DNA of 64,000 bases. It comes from Paraburkholderia sp. UYCP14C. GTDB lineage: Bacteria > Pseudomonadota > Gammaproteobacteria > Burkholderiales > Burkholderiaceae. The position numbers and the translations under genes were made by a program. The stretch spans positions 57,451 through 121,450 of the forward strand of contig NZ_SELS01000023.1 in NCBI RefSeq assembly GCF_004197395.1. The letters are read 5' to 3'. Positions within the stretch are counted from its first letter, which is position 1; every line of letters begins with the position of its first letter. The notes beneath the pieces are model-generated. The model was not told where the DNA came from. It saw only the letters and a program-made list of their open reading frames with translations, and did no database searches. Shown one piece after another: positions 1 to 12,459 of this stretch.

Positions 1-1172
1 GCCTGCAGCAGTTCGGCGCCGGCCTTCGGATTCGGATTCAGCACGCTGCCGTTCGGACGCACCCAGATGGTCGTTTCGAAGCCGTTCGGAAAGCCCGCGT
101 TGGCGAGCAGTTGCTTCGCCTTCGCCGGGTCGTACGGCCAGCCCTTGATCGAGCGGTTGTAGCTCCACGTATTCGGCGGGAACGGGTTCACGGCCGGCGT
201 CGCGGTGTTGTCGAACACGGTCTTCAGATACGTCGTGCGGTCGAACGCCATGTTCAGCGCGGCGCGCACCTTCTGGTTGTCGAGCGGCTTCTGCTGCGTG
301 TTCAGCGCGACGAAGGCCGTCATGAACGCGGGCGTCTGCACGATCGAGAGCGCCTTGTCGTTCTTCGCGTCGGCGAGATCCTGCGGCTTCGGCGACAGCG
401 CGATCTGGCATTCGCCAGCCTTCACCTTCTGCGCGCGCACGGTCGCGTCCGGCGTGATCGCGTAGATCAGGCGCTCGATCTTCGGCTTCGGCCCCCAGTA
501 GGTCGGGTTCGCGTCGTAACGGATCACCGCGTCTTTCGTATAGCTCTTCAGCACGAACGGGCCGGTGCCGATCGGCTGCGCGTTCAGCTCGACCTGCTTG
601 CCGGCCTTCAGCAACTGGTCCGCGTACTCGGCCGAATAGATCGACGCGAAGCCCATCGTCAGGATCGACACGAAGGTCGCGTTCGGTTCGTTCAACTCGA
701 ACTTGACCGTGTTGTCGTCGACCTTGGTGATCGCCTTGATCAGCTTCGGCAGCCCCATCGATTGCGCGTGAGGGAAGCCGCTCGCGCCGGCCACCTTGTG
801 CCACGGATTGCTGTCGTTGAGCATGCGGTCGAACGTGAAGATCACGTCGTCGGCATTCAGCGCGCGGGTGGGCTTGAAGTAGTCGGTGGTCTGGAACTGC
901 ACGTTCGGGCGCAGGTGGAACGTGTAGGTCAGGCCGTCGGGGCTCACTTCCCACTTGTCGGCGAGCGCGGGCACGACCTTCTTCGCGGCTTCATCGAACG
1001 ACACCAGCGAGTTGAAGATCACATCCGCCGATGCATTGGTCGTAACGAGCGAATTGAACTGCACGACGTCGAAGCCGTCGGGGCTCGATTCGGTGCAGAC
1101 GGTCAGCGGTTTGGCGAGGACGAGCGCGGGCGCCGTGAGCAGGATGGCGGCTGCGAGCAGTTTGAAGCGCAT
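1..1172 (-). CDS. ABC transporter substrate-binding protein, peptide/dipeptide type (DppA-like), C-terminus outside window
   Basis: The reverse strand is open from an ATG at 1172 to the window edge (about 390 residues). A GGAGAT ribosome binding site lies just upstream. The N-terminus MRFKLLAAAILLTAPALVLA is a typical Sec signal peptide with an ALA cleavage site, so the product is periplasmic. The mature part has solute-binding family 5 hallmarks: LTVCTESSPDGFD, DVIFTFDRM, QPIGTGPFVLKSY, and a late VRAALNMAFDRTTY stretch. Family members bind di- or oligopeptides and deliver them to an inner-membrane permease. The missing C-terminus and any dppBCDF genes would lie to the left. Exact ligand unknown; family call is secure. 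Confidence 0.9.
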   Translation of the reverse strand, partial: MRFKLLAAAILLTAPALVLAKPLTVCTESSPDGFDVVQFNSLVTTNASADVIFNSLVSFDEAAKKVVPALADKWEVSPDGLTYTFHLRPNVQFQTTDYFKPTRALNADDVIFTFDRMLNDSNPWHKVAGASGFPHAQSMGLPKLIKAITKVDDNTVKFELNEPNATFVSILTMGFASIYSAEYADQLLKAGKQVELNAQPIGTGPFVLKSYTKDAVIRYDANPTYWGPKPKIERLIYAITPDATVRAQKVKAGECQIALSPKPQDLADAKNDKALSIVQTPAFMTAFVALNTQQKPLDNQKVRAALNMAFDRTTYLKTVFDNTATPAVNPFPPNTWSYNRSIKGWPYDPAKAKQLLANAGFPNGFETTIWVRPNGSVLNPNPKAGAELLQ

Positions 1173-1473
1173 AGGATCTCCGGTAACGAGCGCAGTCAGG
1201 CAGTGCGTCTGGTTGTGTTTATGGCGGCGAGGCGTGAGCGGGGCAGGTGAGCGGTCCCGGCGCGCGCGTCGCCACGATTGTGATACGTTCCCGGCGCCGC
1301 CGTGCAGGTCGGGCGACCCCGGCCTGCGGCCTTTGCTTGTCTCCCGGCCGACCTTCGAGGCCTGGCTGGCGGCGCGCCTTGGCGAAAGCTTATCGAAGGG
1401 CCATTATGGCGACAACAATTTAATCGACATATCCATATGGGGCGGCGTGGCCCTGGTGCCGCGCCGGACCGCC
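1173..1473. other. intergenic region upstream of the peptide-binding protein gene
   Basis: About 300 bases between two leftward genes. It is GC-rich near both edges, with a more AT-rich stretch near 1400-1440 that could hold the promoter of the binding-protein gene. No convincing gene, RNA or terminator seen. Confidence 0.4.
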
Positions 1474-2292
1474 TCAGTCCGCCGCGGCCAGGCGCTGCAG
1501 GTAGCCGATGCCATCGATTGCGCGCACGCCGTACCACGACGTCATTTCCCCGTCGATCAGCTCGATGCGCTTGCCGGTGAGACGCGGATCGCGCGCGAGC
1601 GCATCGCGATGCGCGGCCGTGAAGCGATACGGCTCGCTCGACAGCAGCACGCGGTCGACTTGCGCGAGCCACGGCGCGGAGTCGAAGTCGAGCGTCGGGT
1701 AACGCGCGGCGCCCGAGTTGCCGCCGCGCACGTCGGGCAGCGTGTGCCAGTTGACGAGGCGCAGCATCGCGGCGATGTAAGTGTCGCGCGCGACGCTCAT
1801 CCACGGTTCGCGCCAGATCAGGTACAGCACGTTTTGCGCGGCGAACGTGCGAGCGGCGGCTTCGCGCAGACGCGCTTCGAGCGCGCCGCTCAGGCTTCGC
1901 GCTGCGTCTTCGCGTCCGAAGATCGCGCCGAGCAGCGTGTACAGCGCGAGGTTGTCGCGCGGCGTGCGCGGATGGGTGACGACGATGTGCGGCACGAACG
2001 CGCGCAGTTGCTCGACGGTGTCGCGTTCGTTTTCGTCGATATTGACGATCAGGTGGGTGGGGCGCAGCGCGCGGATCGCGTCGAGCTTGACGGCTTTCGT
2101 GCCGCCGACCTTCGGCACCGCGCGGACCTTGTCGCGCGGATGCACGCAAAAGCCGGTGCGCCCGACGATTTGCCGCTCGAGGCCGAGCGCGAAGAGGGTT
2201 TCGGTGAGGCTCGGCACCAGCGACACGATGCGCGCCTCGGCGCCCGCGGGTTCGTGCGCGACGCCGGCTGCATCGACCGCACGGGACTGCAT
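1474..2292 (-). CDS. helical-backbone metal receptor / BtuF-like cobalamin-binding protein
   Basis: 272 residues. The sequence ARIVSLVPSLTETLFALG followed by IVGRTGFCVHP, a VGGTKAVKLDAIRALRPTHL stretch and a C-terminal YGVRAIDGIGYL segment matches the TroA/BtuF class of receptors for corrinoids or ferric siderophores. Known BtuF proteins are periplasmic, but this one begins without a recognisable signal peptide, so cytoplasmic location or a wrongly chosen start is possible. The ATG at 2292 sits three bases after the stop of the SDR gene, so the two are co-transcribed. No btuC or btuD permease genes lie next to it. Ligand cobalamin is inferred from family only. Confidence 0.75.
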   Translation of the reverse strand: MQSRAVDAAGVAHEPAGAEARIVSLVPSLTETLFALGLERQIVGRTGFCVHPRDKVRAVPKVGGTKAVKLDAIRALRPTHLIVNIDENERDTVEQLRAFVPHIVVTHPRTPRDNLALYTLLGAIFGREDAARSLSGALEARLREAAARTFAAQNVLYLIWREPWMSVARDTYIAAMLRLVNWHTLPDVRGGNSGAARYPTLDFDSAPWLAQVDRVLLSSEPYRFTAAHRDALARDPRLTGKRIELIDGEMTSWYGVRAIDGIGYLQRLAAAD

Positions 2293-2295
2293 GAA

Positions 2296-3069
2296 TTACT
2301 CGGTGGCGGCGCGCGGCTTGCGCGGCGCGCGTTCGAATACGCGGTCGTAGAGGCAGCGCGGCAGCACATGCAGCAGCATCGCGGCCACGCGCATCTGCCA
2401 TGGAAACACCGCGAACGACGTCTGCCGTTCGACCGCGCCCGCGACCTTCGCCGCGAAGCGGTCGGCGTCCATCAGAAACGGCATGTTGTACGGATTGTGC
2501 TCGGTCATCGGCGTGCGGATATAGCCGGGCGCGATCGTGACGACTCCGACGCCGAACGGCCGCATTTCGACGCGCAACGCTTCGAGATACTGCAGCGCCG
2601 CCGACTTCGACGCGCTGTACGCGCCCGAGCCCGGCAGGCCGCGCACGCCGGCGACGCTCGCAATGCCGACCAGCGTGCCGCGTTTCGTGTCGGCCATCGC
2701 GGCGGCGAACGGCTCGAACGTGGCGACCATGCCGAAGTAATTGATGTCCATCACCTCGCGGAACGTGCGCAGATCGCCGTGACCGGTCAGCGCGCCGCGG
2801 CTGATGCCGGCGTTGGCGATCACGACGTCGGGCAGGCCATGTGCGGCGATGAAGCGCGCGGCCGCATCGGCGAGCGCTTCCGCGTCGCGCACGTCGAGCG
2901 TATAAATCGAGACGGTGGTCTGGGGATGGGACTGCCGGAACGCGGCAAGCGCGTCGCCGCGGCGGGCGACGAGGCCGAGAATCGCGCCGCGCCGTGCATA
3001 TTCGCCGGCGAGCGCGAGGCCGATGCCGCTCGAAGCGCCGGTAATGAAAACCTTCAGCGGTGAGGTCAT
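2296..3069 (-). CDS. short-chain dehydrogenase/reductase (classical SDR)
   Basis: 257 residues, the usual length of a classical SDR. The Rossmann dinucleotide motif TGASSGIG is at residues 10-17, the NAG motif near 86-88, catalytic Ser near 138 and the YxxxK pair at Tyr151/Lys155. The C-terminal segment (PWQMRVAAMLLHVLPRCLYD) is hydrophobic and resembles SDRs that associate with membranes. The gene starts 15 bases after the dsbA stop and is followed immediately by the BtuF-like gene, so it is part of a leftward operon argS / SPOR / dsbA / SDR / BtuF-like. Substrate unknown. Confidence 0.88.
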   Translation of the reverse strand: MTSPLKVFITGASSGIGLALAGEYARRGAILGLVARRGDALAAFRQSHPQTTVSIYTLDVRDAEALADAAARFIAAHGLPDVVIANAGISRGALTGHGDLRTFREVMDINYFGMVATFEPFAAAMADTKRGTLVGIASVAGVRGLPGSGAYSASKSAALQYLEALRVEMRPFGVGVVTIAPGYIRTPMTEHNPYNMPFLMDADRFAAKVAGAVERQTSFAVFPWQMRVAAMLLHVLPRCLYDRVFERAPRKPRAATE

Positions 3070-3084
3070 ACCGGCGCCTCGTGA

Positions 3085-3723
3085 TTACATCTTTTTGGCG
3101 CGGACTTGCGAGACGAGATAGTCGAGCACCTGGATCGTGCCCGGCAGGGTGCCGGTCGCGGCCGGGCCGGTTTCATACTTGCCTTGCACGGCGAGCGTCG
3201 GCACGCCGTCGATCTTGTAGTCGTCGAGCAGTTTCTTGTCCTTCTGCAGCGCGCTTTGCGTCGAGAACGAGTTGTACGCTTCCATGTACTTCTTCGGATC
3301 GACGCCGAGCTTCGCGAGGAATTTGGTCTGGTCTTCCGGCGTCAGCAGATAGTTCTTGTTGACGTGGATTTCGTTGAAGACCTTCGGCGTCAGTTCGTTC
3401 GCGAGGCCGAGCGCGTCGAGCGCGTGGTACATCTTCGAGTGCGGGATGAAGTCGTCGCGGAAGGCGACCGGCACGCGGCGGAACACGACGTCCGGGCCCT
3501 GCTTCTTGACCCACGCTTCGAGGAACGGGTTGAATTCATTGCAGTGCGGGCAGCCGTACCAGAAGAATTCGGTGACTTCGATCTTGCCGGCCGGCACGTC
3601 GGTAGGTTGCGGCGAGGCCAGCACGGTGTAGTCCTTGCCGGCGACCGGCGCGCTCGGCGACGCATGCGCGCCGGCCGCGATCAGGCCCAGCGAGAGAAAC
3701 AGGATGCTCAGCAGTTTTTTCAT
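3085..3723 (-). CDS. dsbA: thiol:disulfide interchange protein DsbA
   Basis: 212 residues. The ATG at 3723 is chosen because it opens a clean signal peptide (MKKLLSILFLSLGLIAAGAHA). The thioredoxin-fold active site is C58-P-H-C61 within FFWYGCPHC, the classical DsbA dithiol, and the cis-Pro loop GVPTLAV lies near the C-terminal third. DsbA oxidises cysteine pairs of exported proteins in the periplasm and is recharged by DsbB. It lies downstream of the SPOR-protein gene and upstream of the SDR gene on the same strand, an order I recall from other Burkholderia-group genomes. No strong ribosome binding site is visible. Confidence 0.95.
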   Translation of the reverse strand: MKKLLSILFLSLGLIAAGAHASPSAPVAGKDYTVLASPQPTDVPAGKIEVTEFFWYGCPHCNEFNPFLEAWVKKQGPDVVFRRVPVAFRDDFIPHSKMYHALDALGLANELTPKVFNEIHVNKNYLLTPEDQTKFLAKLGVDPKKYMEAYNSFSTQSALQKDKKLLDDYKIDGVPTLAVQGKYETGPAATGTLPGTIQVLDYLVSQVRAKKM

Positions 3724-3898
3724 GTTGTGTAGACCCAGATAAGGCGGTAGTGCAGTGACGCTCTGCGAAGGCCCGTCACCGCTGGTCGGATTCGGCGTGG
3801 CCGCCCGCCACAATGCAGGTCGAAGCGGCCATCGTGCTTGTGACTCGCGCTCCGCGCCGATAGTTCGACGCGCCGCGCGAGCCGGCGTTACCGTTTAT

Positions 3899-4702
3899 TT
3901 ATTGTTTGGTGAAGCGGATCACTGCGGTATCGACACCCGCGTCCGACAGACGCTGACGGCTCGAATTCATGTCCTCGAACTTCGAGAACGGCCCGATGCG
4001 CACGCGGTAGTACGTGACGCCGCCGGCATCGCGCTGCGTGACCTTCGATTCGAAGCCCTGGAACGCGAGCCGCGCGCGCTGCTGTTCGGCGTCGGCGGCG
4101 GTCTTGTACGCGCCGACCTGCAGGAAGTAGCCGGTGTTCGCGTCGCCCGGGGCCGGCGCGGGCGCGGCGGCCGAGCCAGGCTTTACGTTGGCCAGGGTGG
4201 TCGCGTTGGTGCTCTTCGGCGCGGAGCCTGCCGCGGTGGCGGCCGGCGCGCTCGACGTTTGCGGCTTCTTCGCCGGCGCGGGTGCGACGATGCCGCCGTT
4301 TTCCTGCGCGGGATTGGGCGCGACCGCCGTGCCGTTGTTATTCGCGTTGCCGGCCGACGGCGGCACTTCCACGATCTGCGGTTCTTCGAGCATGCCCGAC
4401 TGGGTCTGCGCGTTGGTCTGGCCCGGCGCGGTGTTCGGCGGCGCGGGTTGCGCGGCCTGCGGCACCGGCTGCCCCGGCGTCTTGCCTTGCAGCGGACGGT
4501 TCGGATCGTATTGCGCCTGGCTCGCGCCGTTGTCGGTCGCCGCCGGCGGCGCGACCTTCGACACGAACGGCGTAGGCGCACGGGTGATATACAGCGCGAC
4601 CACCACCGCGATCGCCAGGCCGACGATCAGGCCCAGCACGATGCCGAGAAAGGTGCCCCCGGTTTGCTTCGATTGCTTTGTTGTGCGGCGTGGTTTTGCC
4701 AT
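3899..4702 (-). CDS. SPOR domain membrane protein (FtsN-like cell division protein)
   Basis: 267 residues from the ATG at 4702, preceded by AGGTGA at a good distance; an ATG 18 bases further upstream is possible. The layout is a short basic cytoplasmic tail, one transmembrane helix (about residues 12-38), a long Pro/Ala-rich periplasmic linker, and a C-terminal SPOR domain starting at GYFLQVGAYKTAADAEQQRA and ending VRIGPFSKFEDM... VIRFTKQ. SPOR domains bind denuded glycan strands at the septum, so a role in division or septal peptidoglycan processing like FtsN is likely. It follows argS and precedes dsbA. Confidence 0.88.
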   Translation of the reverse strand: MAKPRRTTKQSKQTGGTFLGIVLGLIVGLAIAVVVALYITRAPTPFVSKVAPPAATDNGASQAQYDPNRPLQGKTPGQPVPQAAQPAPPNTAPGQTNAQTQSGMLEEPQIVEVPPSAGNANNNGTAVAPNPAQENGGIVAPAPAKKPQTSSAPAATAAGSAPKSTNATTLANVKPGSAAAPAPAPGDANTGYFLQVGAYKTAADAEQQRARLAFQGFESKVTQRDAGGVTYYRVRIGPFSKFEDMNSSRQRLSDAGVDTAVIRFTKQ

Positions 4703-4781
4703 CGTACGAATCACCTGCAAAAAGAATCCAGGAACGGCCGCCGATTATAGCGACGGCCGCGCGCATATTACGCTGGAGAAG

Positions 4782-6572
4782 TTACATCTTGACGGGAGCG
4801 GAGACGCCGATCGTCGCGAGACCGTTGGCCAGCACCTGGCGGGTGGCCGCGAGCAGCGCGACGCGAGCGTTGCGTTCGGCCGCATCGTCGACCAGCACGC
4901 GCTCGGCTCGGTCATTGTAGAACGAGTGAAATTCCCCGGCGAGTTCGCGCAGGTAGAACGCGACCGCGTGCGGCGCGAGTTCGTCGGCGGCGTGCTGCAG
5001 CATGTCCGGGAATTCGGCGAGCTTGTTGAGCAGCGCCATCGAGCGCTCGCTCGTGAGCGGCGACACGTCGACGCTCGGGAGCGCGCTTTCGTCCGTGTTG
5101 TAGCGCGCCTTGCACTCGGCGATCACCGAGCAGATGCGCGCGTGCGCGTACTGCACGTAGTGCACCGGATTCTCGTCGTTCTGCTTCAGCGCGAGGTCGA
5201 TGTCGAACACGAACTCGGTGTCCGCCTTGCGCGAGATCAGGAAGAAGCGCACCGCGTCGCGGCCGCGGCGAATGGTTTCCTCGTCGATCAGATCGACGGC
5301 CGCTTCGGTGCCCGGCGTCGCGCCGCCCGACCATTCGATCAGGTCGCGCACCGTCACGTAGCTGCCCGCGCGCTTCGAGATCTTCACCTCTTCGCCGTTG
5401 CGCATGACCGTGACCATCTTGTGCAGGATGTAGTCGGGGTAGCCCTTCGGAATGCCGATGCCGAGACCCTGCAGACCGGCGCGCACCCGCGCGATCGTGC
5501 CGTGGTGGTCCGAGCCCTGCACGTTGATGACCTTGGTGAAGCCGCGCTCCCACTTCGCGACGTGATAGGCGACGTCCGGCACGAAGTACGTGTAGGTGCC
5601 GTCGGTCTTGCGCATCACGCGGTCCTTGTCGTCGCCGTCGTCGGTGGTGCGCAGCCACAGCGCGCCTTCCTGCTCGTAGGTCTTGCCCGCGGCGATCAGC
5701 GCGTCGACCGTTTTCTCGACGCGGCCTTCCGTGTACAGCGACGATTCCAGGTAGTACTGGTCGAACTTCACGCCGAACGCCTGCAGGTCCATATCCTGCT
5801 CGCGACGCAGATACGTCACGGCGAAGCGGCGGATCGCCTCGAGGTCCTCGACGTCGCGCGCGCCGGTGACGGGCTCGCCGTCGCTCGCCTCGACCGTGAC
5901 GCCGTTCAGATAGTCCTTCGCGATGTCGGCGATGTACTCGCCGTTGTAGGCCGAAGCGGGCCAGCCCTCGTCGCCGGGGGCGAGGCCGCGCGCGCGTGCC
6001 TGGGTGGACAACGCGAGCGTGTGGATCTGCACGCCGGCGTCGTTGTAGTAGAACTCGCGATGCACGTCCCAGCCCTGCGACGCGAGCACGTGCGCGAGCG
6101 CGTCGCCGAGCGCCGCCTGGCGGCCGTGGCCGACGTGCAGCGGGCCGGTCGGGTTGGCCGACACGAACTCGATCAGCACGTGCTTGCCGGCGTCGCGCCG
6201 CGAGCGGCCGTACGCGTCCTGCTCGGCGAACACGGCGGCGATCACGCCTTGCTTGGCCGCGGCCGTGAGGCGCAGGTTGATGAAGCCGGGGCCTGCCACT
6301 TCGGCGGTGTCGATCAGGCCTTTGGCCTGCGGATTGCCGAGCAGCGCATCGACGATCTGTTGCGCGAGCTGGCGCGGATTGGCGCGCAGCGGCTTGGCGA
6401 GCTGCATCGCGACGTTGCACGCGACGTCACCGTGCGCGGCGACTTTCGGGCGCTCGAGCGTGATGGCGGGCGAGACGAAAGCGGCTTCGGTCGCGCCTTG
6501 CGTGGCAGTCGCGACCTGCTTCACCGTGTCGGCGAGCAGGGTTTCGAGTGTGTGTTTATGTGCGGGCAGCAT
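4782..6572 (-). CDS. argS: arginyl-tRNA synthetase
   Basis: 596 residues, the normal length for class I ArgRS in this group. The start at 6572 ([17 protein letters not shown]) is chosen because it gives the typical N-terminus; the frame remains open further upstream without homology. Seen motifs: the HIGH-type site [13 protein letters not shown], the KMSKS-type site [10 protein letters not shown], and the C-terminal anticodon-binding domain ending [11 protein letters not shown]. It charges tRNA-Arg with arginine in the cytoplasm. It is the first gene of the leftward group containing the SPOR protein and DsbA. Confidence 0.97.
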   Translation of the reverse strand: MLPAHKHTLETLLADTVKQVATATQGATEAAFVSPAITLERPKVAAHGDVACNVAMQLAKPLRANPRQLAQQIVDALLGNPQAKGLIDTAEVAGPGFINLRLTAAAKQGVIAAVFAEQDAYGRSRRDAGKHVLIEFVSANPTGPLHVGHGRQAALGDALAHVLASQGWDVHREFYYNDAGVQIHTLALSTQARARGLAPGDEGWPASAYNGEYIADIAKDYLNGVTVEASDGEPVTGARDVEDLEAIRRFAVTYLRREQDMDLQAFGVKFDQYYLESSLYTEGRVEKTVDALIAAGKTYEQEGALWLRTTDDGDDKDRVMRKTDGTYTYFVPDVAYHVAKWERGFTKVINVQGSDHHGTIARVRAGLQGLGIGIPKGYPDYILHKMVTVMRNGEEVKISKRAGSYVTVRDLIEWSGGATPGTEAAVDLIDEETIRRGRDAVRFFLISRKADTEFVFDIDLALKQNDENPVHYVQYAHARICSVIAECKARYNTDESALPSVDVSPLTSERSMALLNKLAEFPDMLQHAADELAPHAVAFYLRELAGEFHSFYNDRAERVLVDDAAERNARVALLAATRQVLANGLATIGVSAPVKM

Positions 6573-7034
6573 GCTTGTTGCGAGTCCAGTGAGGCAATCC
6601 GGTAAGGCGGAAGAGGCGCCGGCCGCGGCCGGTGTCGCAAGCGTGAAGCGCGGCCGCGCTTTGCCGCGCGGATGGCCGCGCCGCCAGCAGACCGTCCCCG
6701 AGGCGATGCGACGAGACGCAACGCCAGCAGCGCAACGCGGGGGCTCCGCAGGGCAGCTCGCCGTTACGCAGGCTCGCGCGGCATGCGGATTGCGGCCGAT
6801 GGTTCGACGCCCCCGGTTACACACGTTCGCGATGCTCGTCGAGCCTCGCCGCACGTGGCGCTGGGCGGCGCGCTTTTCCGTTCAGACGGATTTTAGCAGG
6901 TGCTAATATGTTCAATGAGCTGCCCGCAAGGGGCCGTGGCCGCCGCGCGTTGGCGGTGCCGCGTCCAGGCGCGCGCAGTGGCAGCCCTTGGGACGCTCGT
7001 GCGCTCACCCGACATAACGAAAAAGGGAACAGTC
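6573..7034. promoter_or_regulatory. divergent intergenic region between argS and the DUF1840 gene
   Basis: About 460 bases with no convincing gene on either strand. A less GC-rich stretch (about 6885-6915, including GCTAATAT) could hold promoter elements for the rightward DUF1840 gene, and the argS promoter should lie in the left half. No riboswitch or terminator fold recognised. Confidence 0.4.
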
Positions 7035-7361
7035 ATGCTGATTACTTTCAAGTGCCACGCCTGCCCGGACGTGATGATGCTGGAGAATCTGGCGCAGTAT
7101 CTGGTCGGCATTGTCGGCAAACGCCTTGGGCAGCGGGGCGTCATCACTCACGACGAACTGGGCCCGGCCATCGAGAAGCTCGAAGCGGCGATCACCTCCG
7201 ACAAGCAGGAGCGCGCTGAGCACGAAGGCCATTTCCACGAAGGCGAGGACGGCCGCGATCGTCATGAGATTCCGCCCGGACTCGCGCAGCGCGCGTATCC
7301 GTTCCTCGATATGCTGCGCGCGGCGCAGAAGGAAAACGCGGATATCGTTTGGGGACTTTGA
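7035..7361 (+). CDS. DUF1840 family protein
   Basis: 108 residues starting at ATG 7035, preceded by an AAAGGGAA ribosome binding site. The sequence begins MLITFKCHACPDVMMLENLA and ends FLDMLRAAQKENADIVWGL, the recognisable signature of the DUF1840 family of Betaproteobacteria. Cys10 and the early CHAC motif suggest possible metal or redox chemistry, but no function is known. It is a monocistronic gene followed by a terminator at 7436-7463. Confidence 0.85.
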   Translation: MLITFKCHACPDVMMLENLAQYLVGIVGKRLGQRGVITHDELGPAIEKLEAAITSDKQERAEHEGHFHEGEDGRDRHEIPPGLAQRAYPFLDMLRAAQKENADIVWGL

Positions 7362-7435
7362 TTTCTGCCGGGTCCCGGGCGCCGCGGCGCGCTCGGAACG
7401 GGTCTTCATCAGCGCTTCTTTTGCGCAGTCAAACA

Positions 7436-7463
7436 AAAGAGCCCGCTCGACGCGGGCTCTTTG
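7436..7463 (+). terminator. intrinsic terminator after the DUF1840 gene
   Basis: A GC-rich stem AGAGCCCGC / GCGGGCTCT with a four-base loop (TCGA), flanked by A-run and T-run, so it can work in both directions and also end the leftward transcript of the small secreted protein at 7494-7691. Confidence 0.85.
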
Positions 7464-7493
7464 TCATTCAGAGGGCGTGTCCGCCGTTGCCGC

Positions 7494-7691
7494 TCATTGG
7501 CTCGCGGAGGCCGCCGACGCTGCCGCGCCTTTCTTGGTCTTTGGCTTCTTCGCCTTTTTGACGTGCGCCTCGGTCGGCGGCGAGTAGGAACTGACCGCGC
7601 TCGAGCCGCCCGGCGCGGCGGGTTGCGCGAGCGCCGCGGAAGCGCCCGCGGCCAGTGAAACAGCAGTCAATAACAGCGTCAGCTTCTTCAT
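7494..7691 (-). CDS. small exported protein of unknown function
   Basis: 65 residues. The first 22 residues (MKKLTLLLTAVSLAAGASAA...) form a clear signal peptide. The mature peptide is Ala/Lys/Ser rich (VKKAKKPKTKKGAAASAAS) with no domain. A GGAGAAGAT ribosome binding site precedes the ATG at 7691. Such short basic secreted peptides are common in Burkholderia-group genomes and have no assigned role. Confidence 0.65.
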   Translation of the reverse strand: MKKLTLLLTAVSLAAGASAALAQPAAPGGSSAVSSYSPPTEAHVKKAKKPKTKKGAAASAASASQ

Positions 7692-7888
7692 ACGATCTTC
7701 TCCGGAGTCGGTTGCAATCTTGATGAGCCGGCGCGTTGTGCTCGCGCCTGACGGGATGAAAGCCGACTCAGTCTACAAAGCCGAAATTGCCGTGGCGCCA
7801 AATATTCAGTCTTTCGAACTCGATATAGTGGCGCCCAGGCGATGCGCGGCCCGGCCGGATGGCGTTCGGGCCACGAATCGCTTCGCGT

Positions 7889-10606
<2,718 letters not shown>

Positions 10607-10698
10607 GGCGTGTGTGCGAGTCGGGTGCGTGCGTTAAAGGACGTGCTGGGGGACGTGCTGGGCGTGCTGGGCGCCCGGGTCAAGTGCGTCAGGCCGGC

Positions 10699-11769
10699 TC
10701 AGGCCGCGTCGCGATACTGCGTCGGCCACTTGCGCGGCTTCAACTCGGCGAGGGCCTTCGCGATCGCCGCGATGTGCTCTGGCGTTGTGCCGCAGCAGCC
10801 GCCGGCGATGTTCACGAGTCCCGCCTGGGCGAATTCCTTCAGCAGGCCCGAAGTATCCGCGGGCAATTCGTCGAAGCCGGTGTCGCTCATCGGATTCGGC
10901 AGGCCGGCGTTCGGATAGCACGACACGTAGGTGTCGCACAGCTTCGCGAGTTCGGCGATGTACGGACGCATCAGCGCCGCGCCGAGCGCGCAGTTCAGGC
11001 CGAACGTGAGCGGTTTCGCGTGACGCAGCGAGTTCCAGAAGGCCTCGACGGTCTGGCCCGACAGAATGCGGCCCGACGCATCGGTGACGGTGCCCGAGAT
11101 CATGATCGGCAGACGCTCGCCGGTGTTTTCGAACAGCTCGTCGAGCGCGAACAGCGCGGCCTTCGCATTCAGCGTATCGAAGATCGTTTCGACGAGGAAC
11201 AGGTCCGCGCCGCCGTCGAGCAGGGCTTTCGCCTGCTCGTAGTAGGCGCCGCGCAGTTCGTCGAAGGTCACGTTGCGCGCGCCCGGATCGTTGACGTCCG
11301 GCGAAATGCTGGCGGTTTTCGGCGTCGGGCCGATCGCGCCGGCGACGAAGCGCGGCTTGTCCGGCGTCGCGTATTTGTCGCACGCGGCGCGCGCGAGCTT
11401 CGCCGATTCGAGGTTCATCTCGACGGCGAGCGACTCCATGCCGTAGTCGGATTGCGCGACCGTGGTCGCGCCGAACGTGTTGGTTTCGATGATGTCCGCG
11501 CCTGCCGCGAGGTACTGCTCGTGAATCTCGGCGATGATCTGCGGCTGGGTGATCGACAGCAGTTCGTTGTTGCCCTTGATGTCGCGCCCGTAGTCCTTGA
11601 AGCGTTCGCCCCGATAGGCTGCTTCGTCGAGCTTGTAGCGCTGGATCATCGTGCCCATCGCGCCGTCCAGGATCAGGATGCGCGAGTTCAGCAGCGCGGG
11701 AAGCGCTGCGCCGCGGGTGTAGGCGGGCTCGGAACGGACTGGCGTGGCGGATTGAGCAGGCTGGGTCAT
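10699..11769 (-). CDS. homocysteine S-methyltransferase domain protein, N-terminal half of split MetH
   Basis: 356 residues. [18 protein letters not shown] near the N-terminus, [26 protein letters not shown], and the zinc ligands in NCALG and GGCCGTTP define the homocysteine-binding (Hcy) domain of MetH. It supplies the zinc-activated homocysteine to the B12 polypeptide encoded 92 bases downstream on the same strand. A MetH divided at this domain border is, from memory, the normal state in Burkholderia relatives, so this is not a frameshift: each part has its own start codon and the gap is non-coding. Confidence 0.93.
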   Translation of the reverse strand: MTQPAQSATPVRSEPAYTRGAALPALLNSRILILDGAMGTMIQRYKLDEAAYRGERFKDYGRDIKGNNELLSITQPQIIAEIHEQYLAAGADIIETNTFGATTVAQSDYGMESLAVEMNLESAKLARAACDKYATPDKPRFVAGAIGPTPKTASISPDVNDPGARNVTFDELRGAYYEQAKALLDGGADLFLVETIFDTLNAKAALFALDELFENTGERLPIMISGTVTDASGRILSGQTVEAFWNSLRHAKPLTFGLNCALGAALMRPYIAELAKLCDTYVSCYPNAGLPNPMSDTGFDELPADTSGLLKEFAQAGLVNIAGGCCGTTPEHIAAIAKALAELKPRKWPTQYRDAA

Positions 11770-11955
11770 GGCGGACGAGGGCTTGCGCCGGCGTTGGCGG
11801 AAAGCCTGTCATTGTAGCCGTTGCCGCGCGGATGCGCCCGGCGCGGGGGAGGGCGTCCGGCCTGATCGGCAAAATCGACCGACTAAAACGCGGCGCGCGA
11901 AGAATGCGGAATCGCTCTAACAAACCAGGCAACGGGAATCGTGGTGCAGCAATAG

Positions 11956-11993
11956 AAAACGGCGCGGCAAGCCAAAGCCTGCCGCGCCGTTTT
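11956..11993 (-). terminator. intrinsic terminator downstream of the DUF3567 gene
   Basis: A 14-base stem (AAAACGGCGCGGCA paired with TGCCGCGCCGTTTT) with a ten-base loop. A-run and T-run on either side make it a good bidirectional terminator. It lies in the 313-base gap (11770-12082) between the DUF3567 gene and the split metH; the rest of that gap should contain the metH promoter but shows no recognisable riboswitch. Confidence 0.85.
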
Positions 11994-12082
11994 GTTGCTG
12001 CCGATCGCCTGATGAAACCCGCCGGCAAAGCCGCGCGGTGCGGTCGGTCGATGTCGCCAGAGCGCCAGCTAAACCCCTCCGA

Positions 12083-12340
12083 TCAATGCAGGACCACCGG
12101 TTGATGCATCAGACTGTCGAACTGACCGAGGAATTCGTCGACCTCGTCGAGCGTCGGCTCGCCTTCGATCAGCTTCTGCACATGCTCGCGAAACTGTGCT
12201 GCCATTGCACCGTCGATGTAGATTTCGCGCTGCATGTTCTTGTCGACAATCTCGTAGCCGCCCGACTTCATGGCCAGCAGACCTTCCTGCGGAGGAAACT
12301 CGACGACACAGTAGTTAGGGCTGTTATAGATCATTTGCAT
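12083..12340 (-). CDS. DUF3567 family protein
   Basis: 85 residues from the ATG at 12340, chosen because a textbook AAGGAG ribosome binding site precedes it. The sequence MQMIYNSPNYCVVEFPPQ ... DEFLGQFDSLMHQPVVLH is characteristic of DUF3567, a small acidic cytoplasmic protein in Betaproteobacteria of unknown function. It is followed by a strong terminator and appears monocistronic. Confidence 0.85.
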   Translation of the reverse strand: MQMIYNSPNYCVVEFPPQEGLLAMKSGGYEIVDKNMQREIYIDGAMAAQFREHVQKLIEGEPTLDEVDEFLGQFDSLMHQPVVLH

Positions 12341-12459
12341 GGCGACACTCCTTATTTCCGTTGGGCTCCTGCCCTTTTCTGCAACATAGGTGGAGCATGT
12401 GAGATGGAATTCAAGGGGTGGGTCCGGACGACGCACTTAAAAAACTCCGGACCTAACGG

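Noticed and set aside
955-3063. Long rightward open frame (702 codons) opposite the binding-protein, BtuF-like and SDR genes
   Set aside because: Arg-rich translation typical of the antisense strand of high-GC genes; the leftward genes carry clear family motifs.
11770-11955. Cobalamin or SAH riboswitch upstream of the split metH
   Set aside because: No conserved B12-box or SAH-riboswitch core could be recognised by eye.
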